Notes: generated by a model not told the origin, from the sequence alone. Positions 10,010 to 20,725 are shown, counted from the stretch's first letter. The stretch is DNA of 64,000 nucleotides from Cladopsammia gracilis (GCA_022457155.1 JAJGOT010000451.1:62001-126000), one strand, 5' to 3'. Numbers and translations are program-made.

Positions 10010-11050
10010 GAAAATTTACATTGTATGTAAATAACATGTAAATAACATGTAAAGATACTGTAAATGAAAATTTACATGCTAATTCCCCTTTTACATGTTA
10101 TTGTCGAACATGTAAATAACATGTAAATATTTTGAGTGAAACATGTAAATACAAGAGAAGATCCTGTAAATAACATGTAAATAGAAAAAGGGAGCCTGTA
10201 AGGAACCCTGTAAATAACATGTAAATCGAAAGGGGGGCTATCATGTAAATATCATGTAAATAACATGTAAATCGTAAAAGTGGGCTATCCCGTAAATAAC
10301 ATGTAAATCGAAGAAGGAACCCTGTAAATAACATGTAAATCGAAAAAGGGGGGCTATCATGTAAATAACATGTAAATCGAAAAAGGGGGGCTATCCTGTA
10401 AATAACATGTAAATCGAAAAAGGGGGGCTATCATGTAAATAACATGTAAATCGAAGAAGGAACCCTGTAAATAACATGTAAATCGAAAAAGGGGGGCTAT
10501 CATGTAAATAACATGTAAATCGAAAAAGGGGGGCTATCCTGTAAATAACATGTAAATCGAAAAAGGGGGGCTATCATGTAAATAACATGTAAATCGAAGA
10601 AGGAACCCTGTAAATAACATGTAAATCGAAAAAGGGGGGCTATCATGTAAATAACATGTAAATCGAAAAAGGGGGGCTATCCTGTAAATAACATGTAAAT
10701 CGAAAAAGGGGGGCTATCATGTAAATAACATGTAAATCGAAGAAGGAACCCTGTAAATAACATGTAAATCGAAAAAGGGGGGCTATCATGTAAATAACAT
10801 GTAAATTGAAAAAGGGGGGCTACCATGTAAATAACATGTAAATCGAAAAAGGGAGCCTGTAAGGAACCCTGTAAATAACATGTAAATCGAAAAAGGGAGC
10901 CTGTTAGGAACTCTGTAAATAACATGTAAATTGAAAAAGGGGGGCTGTCAAGACCCTGTAAATAACATGTAAATTGAAAAGGGGGCTGTCTAAATCCTGT
11001 AAATAACAAGTACATTGAAAACGGGAGGCTATCTTGATCTTGTAAATAGA
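10010..11050. repeat. 36-bp minisatellite with 143-bp higher-order unit (left array)
   Basis: Tandem copies of a unit of about 36 bp that contains TGTAAATAACATGTAAATCG and a G-run (AAAAAGGGGGGCTATC). The variant GAAGAAGGAACC recurs at 10,310, 10,453, 10,596 and 10,739, exactly 143 bp apart, which marks a higher-order unit of four 36-bp repeats. The flanks are less regular. Open frames reading LHVIYR..FTCYLQ on the minus strand are translations of the repeat and not genes. Confidence 0.92.
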
Positions 11051-11541
11051 AAAATAGTATAGAAAAATAGAAAAATATATTTTATTGATCAATAAACTGA
11101 AAAACATTTTTTCAACACCATACCATACCATAATTTGAGGACCTTACTATTTAGACAAGTACAGCTGTAAGTCTAGCAATGCAATAGTGCCAATTTGTTT
11201 CGATTTAATGCTGATTTCTTATTATCAAATAAAATATTCCATGCAACAAAAATGAATACAACTTTACAGTTTTAGACGGAATGTGCAAGGCATGTCACTT
11301 TAAATGCATACACGTTAATAATAATCTTTATTGAGGATGCCAACTTCACCAGTAGTGACTTACAGAGGGATCCTCTAAATGACTATAAGATGTTAATTTT
11401 CTTTCACTTGTTAAAAAAGACCATGTGCCCTGGCCAAACGGAGAGACAAGTCAACATCTATAATAAGTTACATCAATAACTTTCGTCCAATTTGATCAAG
11501 CATAAATTCTCGTGGAAGTTGACACAAGTTTTTAATATCAC
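11051..11541. other. Interior of CACTA-like element, unassigned
   Basis: A short patch near 11,336-11,400 (ATCTTTATTGAGGATGCCAA) resembles LINE 3' tails. No coding sequence is supported. Confidence 0.35.
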
Positions 11542-11798
11542 TTAAAGGGACACTGTTACCTATTTTTAGTATCACTTTAAAAATCCAAAAAACATATTTG
11601 TTTCAATGGAAACCTACAAATAATAGTCCAGTTTTGTTAACAAATACTCTACCAGTGCACAAAAACTAGTATTCGTTATCTTTGGCTGCGGATAGCCAGG
11701 ATGGAAATGGATTGCAACTTGAAAAAATTGGCCAAGTTCAAGTTCCTAGTGTATTTTGACCAAAACATAGCAAAATTTGCGTGACAATGTCCCTTTAA
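11542..11798. mobile_element. MITE with AGGGACA ends, TTAA flanks
   Basis: TTAAAGGGACACTGT at the left is mirrored by ACAATGTCCCTTTAA at the right. With a TTAA target the TIR is AGGGACAYTG. The length is about 257 bp and there is no coding content. A diverged relative lies at 8,575-8,765. Confidence 0.7.
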
Positions 11799-11971
11799 GG
11801 CAAGTTTTAACAAGAATTTATCAAAATATATTTTCATTTGTCATGTAACCACAATGGCAGCTGACTATGACATAGTCTTTTGTCATAAAAACTGGCATTT
11901 CATGCCTACTGTAACTGCATAACTCAAATGCTATTTTTAGTAGAACCTATATGGCACAGTATAGTAACTGA

Positions 11972-12104
11972 TCATTTTTTAACATTCTTTGTTTCTGTTT
12001 TGCATTGTTCCTTTGAAAGAGCTACATGTACACTGTACATTGACTGCAGCTTTGGTATCTTTTCTGCCAGAGCTTGGCCATGGGGATGCTCTTGCGCTTG
12101 AAGC
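11972..12104 (-). CDS. Candidate terminal exon of an unknown gene
   Basis: On the minus strand a strong acceptor, tttggttttgttttgcag, ends at 12,105. From there two frames are open to a stop: one reads LQAQEHPHGQALAEKIPKL... to TGA at 11,972, the other ASSARASPWPSSGRKDTKAA... ending in KEC and TAA a few bases earlier. The second frame would follow a phase-0 exon such as 12,751-12,795. I cannot tell which is used and recognise no domain. It lies inside the CACTA-like element, so it may be transposon cargo or part of a transposon gene. Confidence 0.35.
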
Positions 12105-12169
12105 CTGCAAAACAAAACCAAAAACAGCTGCAGTGAGCAGAAGTCTGTCTTGTAGTAGTCTGCCTAATA

Positions 12170-12372
12170 CAGTCAAACCTCTATTAATTGGTCACCCTTA
12201 GGGAATAGCCAACTGACCGCTTAATAGAGGAGATCGCTTAAAAGAGGTCAAGTTTACAGGAAATATGGGGAGGGATTTAATTCTGGGCATTTGTTCACTG
12301 ACTCCTTAATAGAGGGTGACCGCTTAATAGAGGGTGACCGCTTAATAGAGGGTGGCCACTTAATATAGACTG
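12170..12372. mobile_element. pogo/Tc1-like MITE, TA target
   Basis: Starts CAGTCAAACCTCTATTAA after TA (12,168-12,169) and ends CCACTTAATATAGACTG before TA (12,373-12,374). The inside has several copies of GACCGCTTAATAGAGGGTG. CAGT-type ends with AAACCTC and a TA target resemble pogo/Tigger-derived MITEs. Non-coding. Confidence 0.65.
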
Positions 12373-12750
12373 TAACTAAGGCAACTGCCCTTTGCGTCCA
12401 TTTTTTTTTTGATCAAAAGAAAAGTGGGCAGCACACAGCAGCTGATCTTGCTTTACTGGACCAGTTTCATCTGATACATGTTAGTACAGACTTCATCAGG
12501 GATTCTGAACAAGATTATGAGCGGAACTTATTTTGTACACACCATTTACACTTTAACATTACATACAAGTAATACCGACAAGAATTAGAATTATTGTCAT
12601 CTACAGTAGGCGTTTAAACGTCTCTTGTTCTACCCAATTTGTTAAGACAAGAGCAGGTCCAAGGTTTTTGTCTGTTGCGATGGCAAAGTTAATTTAAAAA
12701 TTATCAGCCGGGTTAATTTAGCATTTCTCCTTAAATTAATAGGCCAGGTA

Positions 12751-12795
12751 CCTGCAGCCTATGAATATAATTATGCCAAAATGGCATTAAAGATC
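12751..12795 (-). CDS. Candidate small internal exon
   Basis: Minus strand: acceptor cattttgtcag, then about 45 nt, then donor CAG|gtacctgg. One frame is open through it (SLMPFWHNYIHRLQ), ending at phase 0. The boundaries are good but the exon is short, so the call rests mainly on splice-site quality and its position between other candidate exons on the same strand. Confidence 0.3.
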
Positions 12796-12996
12796 TGACA
12801 AAATGCTGTCACTTGCTGAACTGAAGCTACAATCTGTAATCAGTATTTTACATTATGAAAAGCCTAGTGGAAACTACATGTAAAGCTTGTTTTCGATAAC
12901 AATTTAAAGGCCATAACATCCCAGTTATACATGTTAGTCCTGGGCTTATACAAATTTGTAAGAGTTTATTGGATGATAAGCACAAAGTATTGCGAT

Positions 12997-13009
12997 ACAG
13001 TACTGTTCA
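12997..13009. repeat. 13-bp target site duplication, left
   Basis: ACAGTACTGTTCA, identical to 14,511-14,523, immediately outside the inverted Penelope pair. Confidence 0.85.
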
Positions 13010-13736
13010 TGTTGTTCGGGCGATCAGTGCTCATAATGATAATAAATAAAAGTTTTGAAACTGACCTGTTAAAAATGTTATAAAAAGTTTAAAAGTTTTC
13101 TAAATTTTCGGTCGCTCACTGCGGCCTTCATCAGAGAATGAATGATCTTTTTTGTGGGAAACAAGTTATTTAAAATCCTTGACAAATGGTAGGTATACTC
13201 TTGGGAATGGCTTCCGTTCGTTGACACAATTAGGGTCGATGGTTGAATGCCACGATTCTAAGAATAAACGTTTGGACAAGTTGTTTACACCTCTCTCCAG
13301 AATCTGAACATAGTTTGGGTGTATGTCATGGTTGGTCGTCTCCGCGTGTTGTTTTATGAATGAGTCATTATTGCTGCGCGTCCCTGGCTTGTGTTCGGGC
13401 CCGCGTGAATTCCAGGAGCGTTTTGATTCGCCAACATAGGTGAAATCGCATGACTTGCAATTAACTTTATAAACAATGCCTTTGCAGGCCATGAGTGGCG
13501 GTCGATCTTTAGGCTTTTTAAAAACAGTGTTTAAAGTTCTAACGGGTTTAAAAGCCGTAGTGACGTTGGCTTTGTTTAGGATCTTCTTTACTCGCTCCGA
13601 TACCCCTTTCACGTACGGGATGGTGGCAAAACCTTTCCGTGGTTCCGGTCTCTCGTCTGGTTCACGGGATGCAGGTGACGTTGCATGAGAAAACTCAATG
13701 AAACGTTTGGTGTAACCATTGGCCTGGTGTAACCAT
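13010..13736 (-). pseudogene. Penelope-like element 3' fragment (GIY-YIG), minus copy
   Basis: 5'-truncated Penelope-like retroelement. Its frame encodes the connector typical after Penelope RT (GFATIPYVKGVSERVKKIL, FKPVRTLNTVFKKPKDRP) followed by a GIY-YIG endonuclease domain: GIVYKVNCKSCDFTYVGESK with the paired cysteines, then the catalytic-region Arg of KRSWNSRGPEHK and the later LESWHS glutamate. The RT itself is missing, so it cannot move alone. Its 3' end extends to AACAACCCG-type sequence at 13,010, and a hammerhead-like core lies at 13,106-13,134. It is arranged head-to-head with the plus copy. The frame extends upstream through the junction to 13,861 only by reading into the partner copy. 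Confidence 0.85.
13106..13134 (-). ncRNA. Hammerhead ribozyme-like core
   Basis: On the minus strand the sequence has CTGATGA, a stem-loop (GGCCGC / AGTGA / GCGACC, one mismatch) and GAAA: the conserved core and helix II of a hammerhead. Hammerheads are documented in the terminal repeats of Penelope-like elements, and this one lies 3' of the GIY-YIG frame. Helix III and the cleavage site are not clear to me. Confidence 0.55.
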
Positions 13737-14510
13737 TGGCCTTGATGGACAGGGCGAAGTCTTTGCCTTTGACTGAGTCTGATCGGAGAGCCGAGAAAGA
13801 CCGAGTAGCACGCGATCTCCAGGCCAATGGTTACACCAAACATTTCATTGAGTCTTCTCATGCAACGTCACCTGCGCCCCGTGAACCAGACGAGAGACCG
13901 GAACCACGGAAAGGTTTTGCCACCATCCCGTACGTGAAAGGGGTATCGGAGCGAGTAAAGAAAATCCTAAACAAAGCCAACGTCACAACGGCTTTTAAAC
14001 CCGTTAGAACTTTAAACACTGTTTTTAAAAAGCCTAAAGATAGACCGCCACTCATGGCCTGCAAAGGCATTGTTTATAAAGTTAATTGCAAGTCATGCGA
14101 TTTCACCTATGTTGGCGAATCAAAACGCTCCTGGAATTCACGTGGGCCCGAACACAAGCCAGGGACGCGCAGCAATAATGACTCATTCATAAAACAACAC
14201 GCGGAGACGACCAACCATGACATACACCCAAACTATGTTCAGATTCTGGAGAGAGGTGTAAACAACTTGTCCAAACGTTTATTCTTAGAATCGTGGCATT
14301 CAACCATCGACCCTAATTGTGTCAACGAACGGAAGCCATTCCCAAGAGTATACCTACCAATTGTCAAGGATTTTAAATAACTTGTTTCCCACAAAAAAAG
14401 ATCATTCATTCTCTGATGAAGGCCGCAGTGAGCGACCGAAAATTTAGAAAACTTTTTAACTTTTTATAACATTTTTAACAGGTCAGTTTCAAAAACTTTT
14501 ATTTATTATC
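13737..14510 (+). pseudogene. Penelope-like element 3' fragment (GIY-YIG), plus copy
   Basis: Nearly identical to the minus copy but slightly longer at its 5' side, where it keeps RAKSLPLTESDRRAEKDRV and NGYTKHF, the linker between RT and endonuclease. It then carries the connector and the complete GIY-YIG domain (VNCKSCDFTYVGESKRSW, PEHKPGTRSNND, LFLESWHSTIDPNC) and ends with VKDFK and TAA at 14,380. The RT is missing by 5' truncation. The 3' untranslated part includes a hammerhead-like core at 14,413-14,441 and stops at 14,510, next to the shared target duplication. Confidence 0.85.
14413..14441 (+). ncRNA. Hammerhead ribozyme-like core
   Basis: CTGATGA, then helix II GGCCGC/GCGACC with loop AGTGA, then GAAA. 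Same sequence as the minus copy at 13,106-13,134. Helix III not resolved. Confidence 0.55.
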
Positions 14511-14523
14511 ACAGTACTGTTCA
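14511..14523. repeat. 13-bp target site duplication, right
   Basis: ACAGTACTGTTCA, identical to 12,997-13,009. Confidence 0.85.
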
Positions 14524-15225
14524 ATTACATGTATTTCAGTCAGTTTATGTTCTTTATGTAAATAATTGTCGTGGAGATGTGTGAAGCTTACATCCAGAAG
14601 GGGTCATTACTGAAAGAATTTTGTTGGCCATGAGTATGGAAAATCCAGTGACAAGTAATGGACTTTGGATCAAAGGTTTCTTATTAACACAGTGATCACA
14701 ATCCAATTTCTCCAGAGAATATCAATAAAACACAGCCATGAGTTTCTGAGAATGAGGAACTGATAAAAAAAAAAAATCAGTCACCTAGGGACAATGAATA
14801 AAATGCTGGTCCTTAAATAAACACCTGGTTCAAATTTTTCTGGGTTAACAAGACCAAGTTTTAAACAAAGACCAGGGACATTTAACTCAAGAAAATACAC
14901 AATGTACCAAAAATTTAGGTGCAGTTTATCAGATTTGACCATGAATGTTTGGCAGGGTAAATTAATTATGTCTACATCAAAAGAAAACAACACCAAATTA
15001 TGTTAATATTCCATACAGTAGTCAACTAAAACACTGATTTTTAGATCAAACCTAAGGATCCCATTTGAATAATAGCTGCAGCAAAATATTAACACAATCA
15101 TTGTACATGTAGGTGTCAATGTCAGTTACTTAGAGGTGCCTAATTGCTAATAGGCTCCTTTTAGAAAACAGCCTTGTTGTGTACATGGACATATGTTATA
15201 ACATCAATAATTATTCTCTCACCAT
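14524..15225. other. Interior of CACTA-like element, unassigned
   Basis: AT-rich sequence, probably intronic to the minus-strand candidate gene. No domain or repeat recognised. Confidence 0.35.
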
Positions 15226-15266
15226 AAAAAGCTCTCCTTCAATCTCTTTGAATGATGCCATTTCTA
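15226..15266 (-). CDS. Candidate 41-nt internal exon
   Basis: Minus strand, with a strong acceptor ttcttttctcacattag and a strong donor ATG|gtgagagaat. One open frame reads (x)MASFKEIEGELFM and would join in phase with the phase-1 donor at 18,429; another (KWHHSKRLKESFL) is also open. A 17-nt candidate microexon with acceptor tttgcttgcag lies upstream in transcription at 15,586-15,602. Product unknown. Confidence 0.35.
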
Positions 15267-16082
15267 ATGTGAGAAAAGAAATCATAAATTACATGTTACG
15301 TATTTCAAATTGAGAAAATATCACTACTATACATTAAATATATCCTCAGTCACTATTTAATATTATCAGTGAATAGATGGGTATGGTCGATGTGAATATT
15401 ATACATGAACATCGCCAAACCCGCGATATAAAAGGGGGTTGGACTGTCCATCTTATGCAAATCAGCAAAATCTATTGTCCTTGCTCGTTTGCATTTGATT
15501 TGGCGTGGGGCCTTTGCCCTTTTATACCGCAGGTTCGTGTTTAAGAAAAAAAACTGGCTTGTAAATACAATGCACAAAAGGAGGATTTTACCATCTTCCT
15601 GGCATGCACTGCAAGCAAACTATTTTGTCAAAAGGCGGTGACCCGCAAGCAGCTCATTTTACACATACGCTGTTGAGGTTGGAGGTCAGATGGTCATAGC
15701 AGAAGAAATGTTAACCTATTTATTCTATTCACCTTCATAGAATATTTTCCATTTCGGGTTATGTTTACAGTTTGCTTTAAGGCCGCTTAAATTCCCAGAG
15801 GGGCCAAAACCCTTGATCGGCATTGCATGTTAGATGCTTGAAATCTCTTCACAGATTTGTGGAATCAATAAAACTTCTTGCCATTTCAAAACAATGCCGG
15901 CTTATATTAGAAGAAATATTCTTATATTTGCTTGCTTTGACTTTATTGAATCTAACACCGGTTGTGTTGTTTTTAGTTTTCTGAATTTTCTATGATACAA
16001 GCATTAATCATTCAGTTTTACTTCATCTTACTGTATACATTTTCCTGTGACCAACATAAAACTCTAATCAGAAGTCATTCAC
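15267..16082. other. Interior of CACTA-like element, unassigned
   Basis: Probably intronic. The only item noted is the 17-nt candidate microexon at 15,586-15,602 (minus; CMPGRW in one frame). Confidence 0.3.
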
Positions 16083-16131
16083 CTGAATTTTAACCAAAGC
16101 ATGCAGATGCTGGACAGACAGTAATATCCTC
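16083..16131 (-). CDS. Candidate small exon
   Basis: Minus strand, donor CAG|gtgaatgac (complement of 16,074-16,082). The preceding sequence is open as ILLSVQHLHALVKIQ. The acceptor is uncertain (two AGs near 16,130), so the 5' boundary is approximate. Unknown product. Confidence 0.28.
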
Positions 16132-18428
16132 CTTTCAGTTTTAAGACAAAACAATTTACAGCTCTTATATAAATTTTGCCTTTGTCTTGGTGCATATTTA
16201 CACTCTTAAATACTGTGAACAACAATACAGATAATAATACAGTGTAAAGAAAATTTCTGTGAACCCAAAACTACCTAGCTTGCACTTTATACTAATACTA
16301 AAAAATTCAAGTTACACTGAAATGTAAACCTACACCACTGTACATGTACAGGGGTGTAGCTAAGAAAAAACTGAGCAGGCTCATTGACAAGCCCAGCTGG
16401 TTTTTCTGGCTTGTGCACCTTCAAAATCACCCCGAGTCTTTGTTTTCTAGTAAAATTTCAGCCGGTGATAAGTTCTTTTTCAGCTGGTGGAATTAGCCGG
16501 TAACCGGCTCTTGGCTACATCCCTGCACATATAAGAAAAATACCCTCATCTCTCTCTATACAGTTACATCTGGTTATTTATTACTCAACATGTGTTGCTT
16601 TTAACTGATTAGAATAATTTATTTGATTTCACATTGGGAGTTTAAAAAGAATGATGCAATCCATTCACAATTACAGTGTATGAACATTATTTTTGAATAA
16701 TGTGCAGAAAGAGGTGACCGATAATTTTTAACTTTAATACTCCATAGTACAATGTACAAGTCAATCCCACTCATCAAGACCAACAGGATATTTTTATGTA
16801 AGGTTACTGTCTTTAAGTGATCAACCAAGTTACAATCTTGGACGTTATAAAATTCAGACTGCAGATTGCTTCTTCTTTCTGACAGTATTCTATTTTCCAT
16901 AATTACACAGGATAACTCAGGGGTTTCAATAAAATTAAGAGTAAGTGGCAATATTTATAAAATAGACGGCCCTAGGAAATCTAGGAACTCGTAAATGGCA
17001 TTTCCAGCATTCTGGGCATCGACTTCAGTGAAATTAATCGGAAAGTAGGCAGCAAAAATTTAGGAAGTAGCCAGTGGAATTCGCCGGTTGCCGGCTTCTA
17101 ATGAAACCTGTGATAACTGTGAACATCTTCACATCTTTAATTTGTAATGTTATGAAAATGAATTGTATGGAGTACCTATCAGAGTATAGGTACTCAGAGA
17201 TAGTCAACACACAACTGCACACCGCTGTAGGCACTAAGAAATATTTTTGGTCTTACAACTGTATATTAATATAGTCAGTATTTTATACTCAGTCTGAAGT
17301 CCAAAATATAAAGTCTATAAATGACTTTTATATATTACACAACATACATGTAGCATTTGAGGGCACAAATAAGCAACAAAACCAGTCAAATATGCCATGT
17401 TATTGCACTTGTCTCGACTATAGGCTAGAGAAAACATTAATTTTTTTTCAAAAACTTATATTTGGGAGTAGATGATTGTTGTATAATAGCAATAATAGGT
17501 AAACTATATAAAAAATAACATATACATGTCAAACAAACAATTTAATCAGCGGAAAGTTGTGTCATGAGGCCGGGCATTTTTACTCATCATGCAGTTTTTA
17601 TTTTCTCACCTGATTTCTAAAAATACAAAGCCGTATTACACAACATTTCACTGAATAACCTCTATTTATACTGACCAGTCACAATACAATCCGCATATTT
17701 AAGCTTAATTTATAGTTAATGTTGTTGTTTTAAAGACTGAGTTGACTGTGAGTTTAGCCAAGTACTAAAATAAACTGCTGCTGTGGTCACGAAGTGGTTG
17801 ACTGTGAATTTAGGCAAGTATCCTCATGTTTTATATTTTTCGCTCTCACCGTTTTACATTATTTTTTGCTTGGCACGCTTAAAGAACGAGAAATACACAC
17901 AATGCTTTTGTTTCGTTGTGGAGGTCAGTTACAGTTATTATGTAAATAATGTTGACTGTGGGACTGCAGACTGCAGTAGCAGCTCCAAAAAGAGATAAAT
18001 AGCGGGGTTTATTATGTAAATTGTGATTTTATGGCGACTGCCGGACCACAGTAGCAGTCTTAATTTATGTAGTTGAAAATGGGCCAGGTATTCTGCCCCT
18101 TCATGTATTGTAAAGCTTTGCAGGTATAAACTTACATGTACATGTAAGACTTATATTAATATAATAACGTGTGTTCATGCATTGACCTGTGTTCTTGTAT
18201 AAACTCTCTGTAAAATTACCCTAGTGTACATTTCTCAAAACTGATCTTTTTCGATTCATTTTCTATCAAGTCATGGCAGTTTAAAGTGAAATATATCCCA
18301 CCATTTTTGTAAAACTAAACTGATTTGAGTATTAAGCATTTCGGAAATCAATTGAATTTGACATACAAATGCACGCATGGTTGACAGTACAAATGAAATC
18401 GAAACGCTACCCAGCGGTAAAAACATAC
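16132..18428. other. Interior of CACTA-like element, unassigned
   Basis: AT-rich. A 110-codon minus-strand open frame at 16,619-16,951 lacks any recognisable domain and splice signals. A candidate 28-nt exon (minus, about 17,851-17,878, donor gtgagagcg) was seen but is too short to rely on. Confidence 0.3.
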
Positions 18429-18531
18429 CTGCAAAGATGCGTGGGTTCTTCTTCATTCTTTTAGGGCATTTTGTATTGAGATTTCCACTGAATAAAGCCG
18501 TTTTAAGGCCCGAAGCCTCGCCAGTAGTCAA
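18429..18531 (-). CDS. Candidate 5' exon of the unknown minus-strand gene
   Basis: Minus strand, ending in GCAG|gtatgttt, a good phase-1 donor. The open frame reads TALFSGNLNTKCPKRMKKN and then PRIFA before the donor. The only ATG in this frame gives MKKNPRIFA; an upstream ATG in good context (near 18,546) opens a different frame that stops after 13 codons. The real start is therefore uncertain. GC-richer sequence upstream (18,830-19,000) could be promoter. Confidence 0.3.
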
Positions 18532-19352
18532 ACTCGACCGCCATATTTCGACCGTTGAAAATATCCCGCCTTCGGGTCAGTGGCCTTCATTATTCAGCAG
18601 TGGATGCGTCATGTATAGGGACATAGATTGTACCCTTTCATATGCCCTGAGTTGCATGGATTAAATTACCGGAAATATTTTGGAGAATTAACTCGAGCCG
18701 TCAAAGGAAACTTAAAACAGTTCGAGTTAATAAAATTTCAAGTTATTTGGGGTAACGAATAATTGTAATAGAGTGAAGCAGGGGAAAAACTGCCTTTAGT
18801 TCTAGCTATCGAGAAGTTCGATACTGTGACTCTCTAGCCCTCGAGGGGAGGCGCGAAGCTCCGTTGCTCGCATGCGTGTTTCAGCTTTTCGTGCTCATCC
18901 CTCGAACGTTAGAGAAAGTTAGTGAGAGAAACCGACTGTCTGTTACTCGGTCGCTCGATCGGTTGATTGGATGTAAAAGTTTATAGTTAATTTCGCTGAC
19001 CAGTGGGTATGTACTAATTTTTCGCGTTTGGACCGCAGTTTGGAATCCTCTGAAAGCGCAAGCTGTAGAAAACGAAAACCGATCTGCGGAATTCAGGGGG
19101 GTGGGGTGAGAGTGAGCCCGGAGGGAAAATGTTTGAGACTGAAAAACATTTCGGCCTTTAAGACATTACTTTTTAAAGCAAAAAGGGGAAGGGGACAGCC
19201 ACCACTGGAATTCAAATTGATATTTCAAGACTTTAATAGGAAAACGCTACAGAACGGTAAATGTCATGCTACGTGGCTCAACATTTATTTGTACCCTTCA
19301 CATTCTCATCGTCACGAATTACCACCTTAATACCCACGATCTGCTCTGGTAC
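18532..19352. other. Unassigned, GC-richer stretch
   Basis: Contains a CpG-containing patch around 18,830-18,960 that could be a promoter for a gene in either direction. The plus-strand frame at 19,028-19,330 starts with TTG and shows no domain. Confidence 0.3.
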
Positions 19353-19425
19353 GGCCTCGTGGTTCAAGCGGTAGAGTGACGGAAGATCTGATCCGGAGGT
19401 CGTGGGTTCGAATCCCACCGAGGTC
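19353..19425 (+). repeat. tRNA-derived SINE head (tRNA-like)
   Basis: A 73-nt sequence with tRNA architecture: a 7-bp acceptor stem (GGCCTCG / CGAGGTC), an A-box-like TGGTTCAAGCGGTAGAGTG and a perfect T-arm (GTGGG TTCGAAT CCCAC) holding the B box GGTTCGAATCC. The anticodon arm is poor (a 4-bp stem with an 8-nt loop), so it is a SINE head or a tRNA pseudogene and not a working tRNA. Its minus-strand translation contains SVGFEPTTSGSDLPSLYRL, a known false-protein signature of such SINEs. Confidence 0.75.
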
Positions 19426-20060
19426 AAAGATTTTTTCTTTTCCTTATGTGGTCTCCATTCTCCATACATAAGCCTCTTCAAATGATATTATTAGTTCATC
19501 GCTATTTTAAAGACGATACCTGATTGGTCAGATCAAACTGCGCGGTCATGGAAACGAAAATAAAAATAACCTTAACAGCATGGCCGCTAACTAATAATAT
19601 ATTTCTAATAATATATTTCAAATAATTATCATGGGAAACGGTGTTCTAATCTCTTACTTCATTTTCTCTTGAGTTTCATTATTTTGTATGAATAAAAAAG
19701 TCCAGTTTTGTCTCGGCCAGTCTAAATTTACCCTTTTTATCTGGGTCTTGTTTATAATTATAGTGTTTTAACTTACGGCGCCGAAAATAGAAGCTTCCAT
19801 ATATGTAACGGACGAAACGTGTGCAGTTTTGCGCCCAATTTATTAATGGAAATTGGCAACCTTTATCTTTATTTCTAAACTTGCGAACAAAACAGGTGGT
19901 GTCCCCATGTGTCCCGTCAATCGATCTGCTCTCAAGAGAAATAAAGATGATTATTATTAAATCGCTTTTATATCTTTGAGTTTTTTTTTACTGAACTGCG
20001 TAAGTAAACCTCAAATATCACACACATCGTATCGTGGATTATTGTATTTTCACGGGTTGG
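19426..20060. other. Interior of CACTA-like element, SINE body or unassigned
   Basis: No coding signal. Probably includes the 3' body of the SINE and unique sequence leading to the right minisatellite. Confidence 0.35.
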
Positions 20061-20074
20061 CTCAAATGAGCCCT

Positions 20075-20725
20075 TCATTCGATTTACATATTATTTACAA
20101 GGTTCCTTACAGACTCCCTTTTTCGATTTACATGCTATTTACAGGTTAGCCTCCCTTTTTGTATTTACATGTTATTTACAGGTTAGCCTCCCTTTTTGTA
20201 TTTACATGTTATTTACAGGATAGCCCCTTTTTATTTACATGTTATTTACAGGGTTCCTTTCAGGCTCCCTTTTTTATTTACATGCTATTTACAGGTTAGC
20301 CTCCCTTTTTCGATTTACATGTTATTTACAGGTTAGCCTCCCTTTTTCGATTTACATGTTATTTACATAATAGCCTCCCTTTTTCGATTTACATGTTATT
20401 TACAGGATAGCCTCCCTTTTTCGATTTACATGTTATTTACAGGGTTCCTTACAAGCTCCGTTTTACGATTTACATGTTATTTACATGGTCTTGATACTGT
20501 AAATGTGTGTGAAATAATTTCCATGTTATTTACATGACCCCTTTTTTTCTCACTGTAGCAAGAACCATGTAAATAACAATTTACAGTAGATTTACATGTG
20601 CGCTCAAACCTGTAAATTCCATGTAAATTTTATTTACAAAACCCTAACATGTAAATCGCAGTTTACAAAGTATGTAAATCCATATTTACATGTTGTAAAT
20701 TTATTTTTACATGTGCATGTAAATT
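20075..20725. repeat. 36-bp minisatellite (right array, inverted)
   Basis: Tandem copies of CGATTTACATGTTATTTACA followed by GGNTAGCCTCCCTTTTT, about 36 bp apart. This is the reverse complement of the left-array unit at 10,010-11,050. Copies become irregular towards the right end, where only TTTACATG pieces persist before the terminal sequence. Confidence 0.9.

Noticed and set aside
10010..11050. CRISPR-like array
   Set aside because: There are no unique spacers of constant length between repeats, and the organism is eukaryotic. It is a minisatellite.
9997..11050. Left minisatellite as an independent short transposon
   Set aside because: No matching inverted terminus or TTA duplication was found at its inner edge near 11,050. 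The matching terminus is at 20,741.
10098..11131. Overlapping minus-strand open frames (FTCYLQ / LHVIYR repeats)
   Set aside because: They are translations of the 36-bp minisatellite and lack any non-repeat sequence.
16619..16951. 110-codon minus-strand frame
   Set aside because: AT-rich sequence, no domain, no good splice sites or start context.
19353..19425. Functional tRNA gene
   Set aside because: The acceptor and T arms are good, but the anticodon stem has only four pairs with an 8-nt loop.
19278..19481. Minus-strand protein containing SVGFEPTTSGSDL
   Set aside because: This peptide is the translation of a tRNA-derived SINE, a well-known annotation artefact.
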